Part shown: positions 1 to 7,564 of the stretch, piece by piece
Layout of the letters: each line of letters starts with the position of its first letter
How positions within the stretch are numbered: the stretch's first letter is position 1
DNA from: Euzebyella marina
GTDB lineage: Bacteria; Bacteroidota; Bacteroidia; Flavobacteriales; Flavobacteriaceae
Assembly (NCBI RefSeq): GCF_014855515.1
Contig: NZ_JACYFK010000001.1
Span: 868,001 to 932,000, forward strand
Length of the DNA: 64,000 bases
Direction: 5' to 3'
Position numbers and translations under genes: made by a program
Notes under the pieces: generated by a model
Told to the model about the DNA's origin: nothing
Database searches by the model: none
The model's input: the letters and a program-made list of their open reading frames with translations, nothing else

Positions 1-2029
1 CTATGGGATTGGTAAAGCCATAAGGGTATCCTGTGATAATTTCTTTGTACTCGGTGGCGTTCTTTTTATAGCTATGGCGTAACCTAGTACCTGAACCACC
101 TTGGGTCACCCCTTCCATTAAATTCACCATTGTGTAGGCCACATCTTTACTAAGCACATCTTTGGTTTCTGGCACGTATTCAAATAATACGGTTCCGTTT
201 TTATCCTCAATGCGGGTAACCATTACAGGCTTTACATAAACCCCTTGATTGGCGAATGTGCCATAGGCCCCCACCATTTCGTAAACGTTGAATTCAGGAG
301 TACCCAAGGCAATTGCCGGTACTTCGAGAATTTCTTTGTCCAATCCTAAGTTCTTGACGATAGACACAACCGAACGTGGGCCTACCCTATCAATTAATTG
401 GGCCGTTACCGTATTAACCGAATTGGCCAAGGCCGCCTTAAGCGTAAAATCTTTACCGGAATACTTGCCATCTGCATTTTTAGGACACCAAGGCTCTAAA
501 TTTCCATGTTTGTTGGCCTCGATACAATACAATATATCCGGATATTCATCACAGGGAGACAACCTCAGCTGATCAATGGCAGCTGCATATACAAATGGTT
601 TAAATGTAGAGCCTGCTTGCCTAGAACCTTGATACACATTATCATACTGAAAATGCCTATAATCTATACCCCCTACCCAAGCCTTTACGTGGCCCGTTTG
701 AGGCTCCATAGACATCATAGCTGCTCTCAAAAAAGTCTTATAATATCTAATAGAGTCCAAAGGAGTCATAATGGTATCCCGTTCTCGGCCGTCGCTATTC
801 CAGTCAAAAACCGTCATTTCCGTTTTTTTGGTAAAGGACTCTCTTATCTGTTTTTCTGATTTTCCCTCATCTTTCATTATTCGCCACCTATCAGAAGTAC
901 GCATCGCTCTCTCCATGATTCGGTCGATTTCGGTCTTGTCTAAATCTAGAAAGGGTGCTGTAGGGTTTCTGTCAGGAGTATTCTGATGAAAAAACTCGGC
1001 CTGTAACTTGGCCATGTGTTGCCGTACAGCGTCTTCGGCATTTGCCTGCATTCTCGAATCGATGGTTGTATAAATCTTAAGGCCATCTAACCAAAGGCTC
1101 CATTTATCCCTAGCCCCATCGATTGCAGGTTTTGGGTTCTTTTGAATCCAATCGTTCATAAAGCCCTGTAAATACATTCGAAAGTAGGTGGCCAAACCTT
1201 CTTTATGAGACTCAGGGTTATAATTAATATCCATCTTTAAGGCCTGCAAAGAATCTTTCTCCTTTTCAGAGATATATCCATATTTTGCCATTTGGCCCAA
1301 AACGGTATTTCTTCTATTAGTCACCAATTCTTCTCTTCGAATCGGGTTGAAATAGGATGAATTTTTAAGCATCCCCACCAAAACAGCTGATTCTTCGGTC
1401 TTCAGCTCTTGAGGTTCTTTACCAAAGTAAATCTTCGATGCCGAACGAATGCCATCGGCATTGTTCAAGAAATCATATTGGTTAAGGTACATGGCAATAA
1501 TTTCTTCTTTGGTATACTGCCTTTCCAATCGGGTTGCGAGAACCCACTCCATTATTTTTTGGCGAATCGCCTCTACTTTGTTCTTAGAACGCACCCCTAC
1601 AAATAACTGCCTTGCCAATTGCTGGGTTATAGTACTCGCCCCTCCTTTTTTACCTAAATAAGCAAGTGCCCGCATAAAACCAAAAGCATCAATGCCTGAA
1701 TGGTCATAAAACCGGGCATCTTCGGTTGCGATAAGGGCATTGACCAAATTACTGGGCAAGCTGTCATATGGTACCGGAGTACGGTTATCATCTAGATAAA
1801 ATTTACCTAAGGTCTTGCCATCGGAAGAAATGATTTCGGTAGCCAAATTCGTCTGAGGGTTTTCGAGATACTCATACTCGGGCATATCGATACCCAAAAG
1901 GCCCCATGATGCCAACAAGAAAATCAAGGCTACACATAGTACCCCGGAAGCAAACAGGATCCAAAACCATTTAACATATTTAAAAAACCCTGTAGTATTG
2001 GGCTTCTTCTTTTTTGTAACCTTGGCCAT
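1..2029 (-). CDS. mrcA: Class A penicillin-binding protein (PBP1A type), 3' end cut by the window edge
   Basis: Bifunctional peptidoglycan glycosyltransferase/transpeptidase, anchored in the inner membrane. I read 676 codons on the minus strand from an ATG at 2029; the frame is still open at base 1. A basic N-terminus and one membrane segment (about residues 15-40) are followed by a GT51 domain with the catalytic region TEDARFYDH (near residue 105) and GGASTITQQLA (near 130). The transpeptidase domain shows the serine motif STFK (near 475) and the SVN motif. The KTG box is not visible and should lie just outside the window, because the last readable residues (ITGYPYGFTNPI) precede it in this family. 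The gene follows gldH closely, a neighbourhood common in Flavobacteriia. The family call is secure; the exact PBP1 subtype name is by similarity only. Confidence 0.95.
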   Translation of the reverse strand, partial: MAKVTKKKKPNTTGFFKYVKWFWILFASGVLCVALIFLLASWGLLGIDMPEYEYLENPQTNLATEIISSDGKTLGKFYLDDNRTPVPYDSLPSNLVNALIATEDARFYDHSGIDAFGFMRALAYLGKKGGASTITQQLARQLFVGVRSKNKVEAIRQKIMEWVLATRLERQYTKEEIIAMYLNQYDFLNNADGIRSASKIYFGKEPQELKTEESAVLVGMLKNSSYFNPIRREELVTNRRNTVLGQMAKYGYISEKEKDSLQALKMDINYNPESHKEGLATYFRMYLQGFMNDWIQKNPKPAIDGARDKWSLWLDGLKIYTTIDSRMQANAEDAVRQHMAKLQAEFFHQNTPDRNPTAPFLDLDKTEIDRIMERAMRTSDRWRIMKDEGKSEKQIRESFTKKTEMTVFDWNSDGRERDTIMTPLDSIRYYKTFLRAAMMSMEPQTGHVKAWVGGIDYRHFQYDNVYQGSRQAGSTFKPFVYAAAIDQLRLSPCDEYPDILYCIEANKHGNLEPWCPKNADGKYSGKDFTLKAALANSVNTVTAQLIDRVGPRSVVSIVKNLGLDKEILEVPAIALGTPEFNVYEMVGAYGTFANQGVYVKPVMVTRIEDKNGTVLFEYVPETKDVLSKDVAYTMVNLMEGVTQGGSGTRLRHSYKKNATEYKEIITGYPYGFTNPI

Positions 2030-2032
2030 ATC

Positions 2033-2518
2033 TTATGGATTACTTTTTTCTATTTCAAAACCAACATCGGTAATGCCCTTTAGGCTTACAACACCATCGA
2101 CACTGCCGTTTTTTCTCATCGCATGCGATAAACTTAGATTATATACGCCCGATTCGGGAAAAACGATGTTCTCTTTGTACCACAATTTATTTTCTTTAAT
2201 GCTGCCATAACCTTTGCCTAGCCAAGTACCGTCTGGCAAAGCCATTTCATACTCCAAAGTATCTTTAACCGTTTCTCCGCTAGGAAATTCAAGTTCAGCG
2301 ATTAGAAATAAATTATTGTAAGGAAAGGAGGCGTCATTACGCACATTAATGAACATATCGTGCTTTTGTAATGTATCTATCTCAGAAAAGGTAAACTGAA
2401 ATGTACTGTCTTTATTCCAAGCGCCATTTTTAGTCGCCTGAAACTCTGATTTTACCAAATTATCGTTGCACGAGAAGAGCAAGGCAATCAAGCAAGGGAG
2501 GCCCCAATATTTAACCAT
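2033..2518 (-). CDS. gldH: Gliding motility lipoprotein GldH
   Basis: 161-residue lipoprotein. The N-terminus is a short signal with lipobox LLFSC (Cys17), so the mature protein should be a periplasm-facing lipoprotein. The body is rich in beta structure (FQFTFSEIDT..., LEFPSGETVKDTLEYEM). The size, lipobox and position next to a PBP1A gene fit GldH, which is needed for gliding and for stable function of the Gld/type IX secretion machinery in Flavobacterium johnsoniae. The frame stays open 198 bases further upstream, but that stretch runs through the basic tail of the preceding gene; I chose the ATG at 2518 because the signal peptide begins there. The start overlaps the stop of the ricT-like gene by 8 bases, which suggests translational coupling. 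Confidence 0.85.
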   Translation of the reverse strand: MVKYWGLPCLIALLFSCNDNLVKSEFQATKNGAWNKDSTFQFTFSEIDTLQKHDMFINVRNDASFPYNNLFLIAELEFPSGETVKDTLEYEMALPDGTWLGKGYGSIKENKLWYKENIVFPESGVYNLSLSHAMRKNGSVDGVVSLKGITDVGFEIEKSNP

Positions 2519-3761
2519 TTTTCTGTCGCCTTTTTTTATTGTTTCTGCGTTTGTTTTTGGTTTGGTTGCCTTTATTTTGGTTGTTCTGGTTATTAGGCTG
2601 TGTCTGCACCTTGGCGTTACCTGATTTGTTCTTGCGATTACGGTTACGCTTACGGTTTCTAGATTTTTTAGGCCTATCGAACCTAGTAAGACTATCTTGC
2701 CCCACCACGTTCTCAAAAACCTTCTCTTCTTTAACGAAGTTATCAGCGGTATATTCCTCTAAGCTCGAAACTTTTTCTTTCTTTTTATTCTTTTCAAGAA
2801 TTTCGTGTACCTGCTCTTTAGTTAGAACATGCCAGTTAGAGGGGTCTTCTTTATAAGAAAACCATAGAAGTTCTTTGAAAATATCGGTCTTTTGGCAGTA
2901 AGCCAATCCTTTTTCGGTAAAGAGTTTGGTGTCTGTTGATGGAAAATCTTTTAAGGCTTCCAAATACATGTCCAACTCATAATTCAGGCAACATTTCAAC
3001 TTACCACATTGCCCTGCCAATTTCTGTGGATTAAGCGACAATTGTTGGTAACGTGCTGCAGAAGTAGAAACCGATCTAAAATCTGTCAACCAGGTCGAGC
3101 AACACAATTCTCGTCCGCAAGAACCGATGCCTCCCAATCTCTGCGCTTCTTGCCTGTAGCCTATTTGACGCATTTCTATACGAATGCCAAAGGCTTTGGC
3201 CATGTCTTTAATAAGTTGTCTGAAATCTACCCGTTCTTCTGCCGTATAGTAAAAGGTCGCTTTTGACCCATCACCTTGAAACTCGACATCTGAAATCTTC
3301 ATTTGAAGCTTCAGTATAATGGCGATTTCCCGCGCCCTTTTCTTTATTTCTTCTTCGCGGTCACGACATTTTTGCCATTTATCAATGTCGTTCTGAGTAG
3401 CTTTTCTATAGACCTTGGCGAGTGATTTATCTTGAGCATCAACTTTTTTGCGCTTCATCTGCACTTTGACCAACTCACCGACCAGGGTTACCATGCCTAT
3501 ATCATGCCCTGATTGTGCCTGAGTGGCCACTACATCACCAATGGAAAGGGAAAGGTTTTCGGTATTTCTAAAAAATTCTTTTCTACTGTTCTTGAAACGG
3601 ACTTCCACACAATCGAATGGTTTTTCACCGCTCGGAAGCGACATATTGGAAAGCCAATCAAAGACCGTTAATTTATTACAACCATCGGTACCACAAGTTC
3701 CGTTGTTCTTGCATCCTCGAGGTTGTCCGTCCTTAGCGGTCGAACAACTGCTACAGCCCAT
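2511..3761 (-). CDS. ricT: PSP1 domain protein, RicT/YaaT-like, with cysteine clusters and a basic tail
   Basis: 416 residues. It begins with a cysteine-rich segment (MGCSSCSTAKDG, then CKNNGTCGTDGC). The PSP1 domain follows (about residues 50-270) with the conserved blocks GIGSCGRELCCSTWL and AGQCGKLKCCLNYE. In Bacillus, RicT (YaaT) is an iron-sulfur subunit of a complex that promotes RNA maturation; the family is also fused or linked to DNA replication genes. The last 60 residues are almost entirely K, R, N and Q (KKSRNRKRNRNRKNKSG), an RNA-binding-like disordered tail. The gene is co-directional with gldH and overlaps its start. The family call is firm; the cellular role in Bacteroidota is inferred from distant homologues. 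Confidence 0.85.
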   Translation of the reverse strand: MGCSSCSTAKDGQPRGCKNNGTCGTDGCNKLTVFDWLSNMSLPSGEKPFDCVEVRFKNSRKEFFRNTENLSLSIGDVVATQAQSGHDIGMVTLVGELVKVQMKRKKVDAQDKSLAKVYRKATQNDIDKWQKCRDREEEIKKRAREIAIILKLQMKISDVEFQGDGSKATFYYTAEERVDFRQLIKDMAKAFGIRIEMRQIGYRQEAQRLGGIGSCGRELCCSTWLTDFRSVSTSAARYQQLSLNPQKLAGQCGKLKCCLNYELDMYLEALKDFPSTDTKLFTEKGLAYCQKTDIFKELLWFSYKEDPSNWHVLTKEQVHEILEKNKKKEKVSSLEEYTADNFVKEEKVFENVVGQDSLTRFDRPKKSRNRKRNRNRKNKSGNAKVQTQPNNQNNQNKGNQTKNKRRNNKKRRQKNG

Positions 3762-3875
3762 ATTTTATATCTTGGTCCCTCATTCAACCTAAAGCTCAAT
3801 GGGGATGGGGTTCATATTAATCTTAATCGTAAAGGTAATGAAATTTTAATGCGATGTAAAGCTACTGATATAGCG

Positions 3876-4907
3876 TTAACGCTTAAACTTTAAAACCTCG
3901 GAGCGGCCCTTCTTGAAAATTTTGTTGCTAGCCCCTTTACCTTTTCTAAGCTTTTTTTGCTCTTCAAAAGGCAAAGCATTGATGTTCTTACAATGATCCG
4001 AACAGCAATTTTTCATCTTAGCGGCGCATTCATCACATTGAATAAATAGTAAATGGCATGCCTCGTTGGCACAGTTCACATGCGTATCGCAAGGTTGACC
4101 GCACTGGTGGCACTGGGCAATGACATCATCAGAAATGCGCTCACTTCGGCGATGGTCAAAAACAAAGTTCTTACCAATAAATTTATTTTCAAGATTTTTA
4201 TTCTGCACTTGACGGGTATAGTCAATAATACCGCCTTCTAATTGGTAAACATTCTTAAAACCTTTGTGCTTATAGTATGCACTGGCTTTTTCACAACGAA
4301 TACCTCCCGTACAGTACATTACCAGTTTTTTATCCTCTTTATGTTCTTTGAGGTCATTTTCGATAATGTCGAGTGAATCACGAAACGTATCGACATCGGG
4401 GGTGATGGCATTTTTAAAATGGCCGATTTCACTTTCGTAGTGGTTACGCATGTCTACCAACACGGTATCGGGGTCTTCAATTAATGCATTGAATTCTTCG
4501 GCGCTCACATGAACACCTTTGTTCGTAACATCGAAAGTATGGTCGTGAAGGCCATCGGCAACAATCTTGTTACGCACCTTCACCTTCAACTTTAAGAACG
4601 AAAGGTTGTCTTGCTCAATGGCTATGTTCAACCGAACATTTTCTAAAAACGAAATGCTGTCTAAATGTTCTTTAAACGCCACAAAGTTCTCAGCTGGTAC
4701 TGAAAGTTGGGCGTTTATGCCTTCGTAGGCCACATAGATTCTACCTAGAACATCTAACTCGTTCCAAGCCAAGAAAAGATGGTTTCTTAAAATTTTCGGA
4801 TTACCGATGTGTGCATATTGATAGAAAGAGATGGTCAGGCGCTCTTGCCCGGCCTCTTCAATAAGGGCGGCTCTTTCCTTTGCACTTAATGTATTGTACA
4901 GTTGCAT
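3876..4907 (-). CDS. trhO: tRNA uridine(34) hydroxylase TrhO (rhodanese family, UPF0176)
   Basis: 343 residues. The N-terminal acylphosphatase-like domain (about 20-115) contains YVAYEGINAQLSVP. A rhodanese domain follows (about 120-230) with the active-site loop VMYCTGGIRCEKAS, whose first Cys is the catalytic residue. The C-terminal part carries a dense cysteine cluster (CHQCGQPCDTHVNC, CDECAAKMKNCC) that probably binds metal. TrhO makes 5-hydroxyuridine at tRNA position 34 in an oxygen-dependent way. The ATG at 4907 lies 44 bases downstream of a good Bacteroidota promoter (4951-4981). The promoter itself lies just downstream of the terminator of the neighbouring RNA, so trhO appears to be an independent unit. 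Confidence 0.92.
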   Translation of the reverse strand: MQLYNTLSAKERAALIEEAGQERLTISFYQYAHIGNPKILRNHLFLAWNELDVLGRIYVAYEGINAQLSVPAENFVAFKEHLDSISFLENVRLNIAIEQDNLSFLKLKVKVRNKIVADGLHDHTFDVTNKGVHVSAEEFNALIEDPDTVLVDMRNHYESEIGHFKNAITPDVDTFRDSLDIIENDLKEHKEDKKLVMYCTGGIRCEKASAYYKHKGFKNVYQLEGGIIDYTRQVQNKNLENKFIGKNFVFDHRRSERISDDVIAQCHQCGQPCDTHVNCANEACHLLFIQCDECAAKMKNCCSDHCKNINALPFEEQKKLRKGKGASNKIFKKGRSEVLKFKR

Positions 4908-4950
4908 GCTATACCAACGCTTTAAGTTAAAAGGATTTATTTCTGGAGGG

Positions 4951-4981
4951 CAAAATTAAAGAAAATCGGCGTTCAGGGCAA
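4951..4981 (-). promoter_or_regulatory. Promoter of trhO (TTG-N20-TAATTTTG)
   Basis: On the minus strand a TTG is followed after 20 bases by TAATTTTG, an exact match to the Bacteroidota -7 box TAnnTTTG with acceptable spacing. The predicted start of transcription is near 4945, leaving a leader of about 40 bases before trhO. Confidence 0.55.
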
Positions 4982-4982
4982 T

Positions 4983-5015
4983 AAAAAAGAGCCTCGACAA
5001 TAAATCAAGGCTCTT
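4983..5015 (-). terminator. Intrinsic terminator of the RNA gene upstream of trhO
   Basis: Reading the minus strand, AAGAGCCT and AGGCTCTT form an 8-bp stem around a 13-base loop, followed directly by a run of six T. It lies in the gap between the divergent genes trhO and recA, where no protein gene ends. It therefore must end a non-coding transcript coming from the right. Confidence 0.75.
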
Positions 5016-5217
5016 CAGTGGCCCTTCCGATTGATCTTCTTCATAGCATTCTTTCGAAAACACTAAAAGGAATGGCCGTTATAGCTCTCCACCTCAGCAG
5101 AGAATAATGTTTGAGTTAGTTCCCGATAAATCGGAATAGTGCTTTGTACGTTAGATGCGATTATTTAAAAAGGGTTGCGTGCGAGATTAAATTTTTCATT
5201 TTTTGTTAATCGTAAAA
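4987..5217 (-). ncRNA. Probable structured small RNA between trhO and recA (possibly 6S-like)
   Basis: The 441-base gap between trhO and recA has no convincing reading frame but holds a promoter-like box (TACCTTTG, minus strand, 5224-5231) and a strong minus-strand terminator about 230 bases later. The transcript between them can fold. The arms TAGTGTTTT and AGAATGCTA form a 9-pair hairpin (with wobble pairs) on a CGAA loop near 5043-5064. That hairpin sits inside a longer stem, GGCC-A-TTCC with GGAA-G-GGCC, enclosing about 5018-5076. CCGA/TCGG makes a small hairpin near 5123-5134. A stable abundant RNA such as the flavobacterial 6S-type (Flavo-1) RNA would fit the size and layout. I did not recognise it by sequence, so the identity is only a suggestion; the existence of an RNA gene is better supported. 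Confidence 0.5.
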
Positions 5218-5223
5218 TTCGAC

Positions 5224-5231
5224 CAAAGGTA
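5224..5231 (-). promoter_or_regulatory. -7 box TACCTTTG for the small RNA
   Basis: Exact match to TAnnTTTG on the minus strand. The upstream element is weak: TTAG 21 bases away instead of TTTG. It is the only such box on the minus strand between recA and the terminator at 4983-5015, and it defines the probable 5' end of the RNA at about 5217. Confidence 0.4.
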
Positions 5232-5348
5232 ACAGCATGCCATATTTAAGAACTAAAGACTGTTCATAACACCTTGTTACAATTTGCAAAAGGCAACTGG
5301 TATTGTACAAAAGAAATGGTAATTTAGCATTCCTAATTTTTAATCATT

Positions 5349-6356
5349 ATGAGCTCGGAGAAAGACGCCAAACTAAAGGCATTAAAATTAACACTTGATA
5401 AACTGGACAAGACCTACGGTAAAGGTGCGGTCATGAAAATGGGCGACAGCGTAGTTGAAGATGTTGAGGTCATACCTTCAGGGTCGTTGGGTCTTGACAT
5501 CGCCTTAGGTGTTGGAGGCTATCCTCGTGGGCGTATCATTGAAATTTATGGGCCAGAATCTTCAGGTAAAACAACCCTGACGTTACATGCAATGGCCGAA
5601 GCTCAAAAACAAGGTGGTATTGCCGCATTTATTGATGCCGAGCATGCCTTCGACCGTTTTTATGCCCAAAAGTTGGGGGTAGACATCGATAACCTGATTA
5701 TCTCACAGCCCGACAATGGTGAACAGGCCTTAGAAATTGCAGATAACCTAATTCGTTCGGGTGCCATCGATATTGTCGTTATTGACTCTGTTGCAGCTTT
5801 GACACCGAAAAGCGAGATTGAAGGTGAGATGGGTGATTCAAAAGTGGGTCTTCATGCCCGATTGATGTCCCAAGCTCTTCGTAAGCTAACCGGTTCTATT
5901 AGCAAAACTCATTGTACCGTTATATTTATCAACCAACTTCGTGAAAAAATCGGGGTCATGTTCGGAAACCCGGAAACAACTACCGGAGGTAATGCCCTTA
6001 AATTTTATGCATCGGTAAGACTTGATATCAGAAGGTCTACGCAGATAAAAAATACCGATGGTGACGTACAGGGTAACAAGACCCGTGTAAAAGTCGTTAA
6101 AAACAAAGTAGCGCCTCCATTTAGAACCACAGAGTTCGACATCATGTATGGTGAAGGAATTTCAAAGGTTGGCGAGATTATCGATTTGGGCGTACAATAC
6201 GAAATTGTCAAAAAGAGCGGTTCATGGTTCAGCTATGGTGACACCAAGTTGGGGCAAGGTCGCGATGCGGTTAAATCTCTATTATTGGACAACCCTGAAC
6301 TTTTCGAAGAACTTGATGGTAAAATTCGCGATGCCATAAAAGTATTGTCAGAATAG
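5349..6356 (+). CDS. recA: Recombinase RecA
   Basis: 335 residues, normal length. RecA forms ATP-dependent filaments on single-stranded DNA for recombination and SOS induction. Visible signatures are the Walker A motif GPESSGKTT (residues 68-76), the Walker B region [12 protein letters not shown], and the RecA signature block with [17 protein letters not shown]. The C-terminus is short and acidic ([18 protein letters not shown]). The gene stands alone, with a strong terminator directly behind it. I could not find a convincing TAnnTTTG promoter; TAATTTAG at 5320-5327 is one mismatch from it. No LexA-type box was recognised. Confidence 0.98.
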   Translation: MSSEKDAKLKALKLTLDKLDKTYGKGAVMKMGDSVVEDVEVIPSGSLGLDIALGVGGYPRGRIIEIYGPESSGKTTLTLHAMAEAQKQGGIAAFIDAEHAFDRFYAQKLGVDIDNLIISQPDNGEQALEIADNLIRSGAIDIVVIDSVAALTPKSEIEGEMGDSKVGLHARLMSQALRKLTGSISKTHCTVIFINQLREKIGVMFGNPETTTGGNALKFYASVRLDIRRSTQIKNTDGDVQGNKTRVKVVKNKVAPPFRTTEFDIMYGEGISKVGEIIDLGVQYEIVKKSGSWFSYGDTKLGQGRDAVKSLLLDNPELFEELDGKIRDAIKVLSE

Positions 6357-6382
6357 ATTACCGTAAAAGATATTTGTTATTT

Positions 6383-6418
6383 ACACCCTCGAACGCCCTG
6401 TTCGAGGGTGTTTATTTT
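6383..6418 (+). terminator. Terminator of recA
   Basis: ACACCCTCGAAC and GTTCGAGGGTGT form a perfect 12-bp stem on a 5-base loop, followed by TTATTTT. It lies 27 bases after the recA stop codon. Confidence 0.9.
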
Positions 6419-6489
6419 ATAACCATTGCCGATAGATAAACGCAACCCTTACGCCTTTTTTTCATCTTATGTAAAAAATTGATGTAATT

Positions 6490-6915
6490 ATGAAACGATT
6501 GTTTTATCTAGTATCTTCGGTAGCTATCGTACTTGGTTTTGAATCATGTAGTTTAGATGACGATGGTGCCAATTTTCACTACACCCCCTTACAGATAGTG
6601 AATGCACAAGTACCTGATACTTTTGAATTCGGAAGGGTTTATACCATTAATGTCGACCTTTTGAGGCCCGACAATTGTACCTTGGCAGATAGGTTTGATG
6701 TCAGACGCTCAGCTACCGATTCTACCAATATCAGAACCGTATCGCACATTGGTATTGTTTTGGAAAAAGATGAATGTGCCGAAGTGGCGGAAGAAATTAG
6801 TGATTCATTTCAATTTGAAGTAATTTATACCGAACCTTATATTTTTAAATTTTATTCTGGGAACAATGAAAACGGTGATGCCGAATTTATAGAAGTACAA
6901 GTACCCGTCAAATAG
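6490..6915 (+). CDS. Small lipoprotein of unknown function
   Basis: 141 residues with an N-terminal signal (MKRLFYLVSSVAIVLGFESC) ending in a Cys followed by acidic residues (SLDDDG). In Bacteroidota an acidic stretch just after the lipidated Cys can act as a lipoprotein export signal for surface exposure. The mature part is predicted beta-rich, with two cysteines (NC at about 58, EC at about 97) that could pair. I do not recognise a domain. It precedes the ECF sigma factor by 36 bases in the same direction, so it may be co-transcribed with it. Confidence 0.75.
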   Translation: MKRLFYLVSSVAIVLGFESCSLDDDGANFHYTPLQIVNAQVPDTFEFGRVYTINVDLLRPDNCTLADRFDVRRSATDSTNIRTVSHIGIVLEKDECAEVAEEISDSFQFEVIYTEPYIFKFYSGNNENGDAEFIEVQVPVK

Positions 6916-6951
6916 TTATTAGCATTCCCAAACATAAATCTAACCAAAATT

Positions 6952-7521
6952 TTGAGTCTAGAAGAACTCATAAAAAACTGTAAAAAGGGTAATAGACAGG
7001 CACAAGAACAGTTGTATAAAACCTATTCGAAGACCCTGTTCGGCATTTGTCTGAAGTACTCCCGCAACAAGTCGGAAGCAGAAGACAATCTGCACGATAG
7101 TTTTATGGTCATATATGACAAAATAGGTCAATTCAAATCAAAAGGTTCTTTTGAGGGTTGGCTGAAAAGAGTGACCATTAATACAGTATTACAAAAATAC
7201 CGTAAGGAGGAATATATGACGGTGGTTTCCGAAAATACCGAAGAGGAAACTGAGGTAGATAGCGGTTATGCCGATATTGGTCTGAGCACATTGCTATCTT
7301 ATATTCAAGATTTGCCGAACAAGTACCGAATGACCTTCAACCTTTATGTGCTCGATGGCCATACGCATAAAGAAATTGGAGAATTATTAGGTACGTCACC
7401 TGGAACGTCAAAATCAAATTTGGCAAGGGCAAGGCAAATTCTAAAAGAAAGGATTGAAACAACACAAAACAAGGCCATCATCGGAGTACTCTTGTTCTTT
7501 TTTATAGAACTATGGGTATGA
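6952..7521 (+). CDS. ECF-type RNA polymerase sigma factor
   Basis: 189 residues from a TTG start; no ATG lies in a suitable place and homology begins at once (SLEELIKNCKKGNRQAQEQL). Region 2 (about 1-80) contains EAEDNLHDSFMVIYDKIGQF, and region 4 (about 115-170) contains LPNKYRMTFNLYVLDGHTHKEIGELL, followed by the helix-turn-helix block GTSPGTSKSNLARAR. The protein ends unusually in a hydrophobic stretch, AIIGVLLFFFIELWV, long enough to touch or enter the membrane. The next gene, 43 bases on, encodes a protein with an anti-sigma-like layout, so the two are probably a regulatory pair. Confidence 0.9.
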   Translation: MSLEELIKNCKKGNRQAQEQLYKTYSKTLFGICLKYSRNKSEAEDNLHDSFMVIYDKIGQFKSKGSFEGWLKRVTINTVLQKYRKEEYMTVVSENTEEETEVDSGYADIGLSTLLSYIQDLPNKYRMTFNLYVLDGHTHKEIGELLGTSPGTSKSNLARARQILKERIETTQNKAIIGVLLFFFIELWV

Positions 7522-7564
7522 TGAAAAACATCAAAAGCAAAATAAGATACCAAAGACATTTAAA

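Noticed and set aside
2519-2716. Upstream in-frame extension of gldH (66 codons)
   Set aside because: It lies wholly within the ricT-like gene and would hide the lipoprotein signal; the ATG at 2518 is preferred.
2539-2856. Open frame on the plus strand opposite the ricT-like gene
   Set aside because: It mirrors the Lys/Asn-rich tail of the real gene, giving a Leu/Phe-rich product; typical antisense shadow.
3883-3894. Palindrome AGCGTTAACGCT at the end of trhO
   Set aside because: It lacks a T run on the relevant strand, so I did not call it a terminator.
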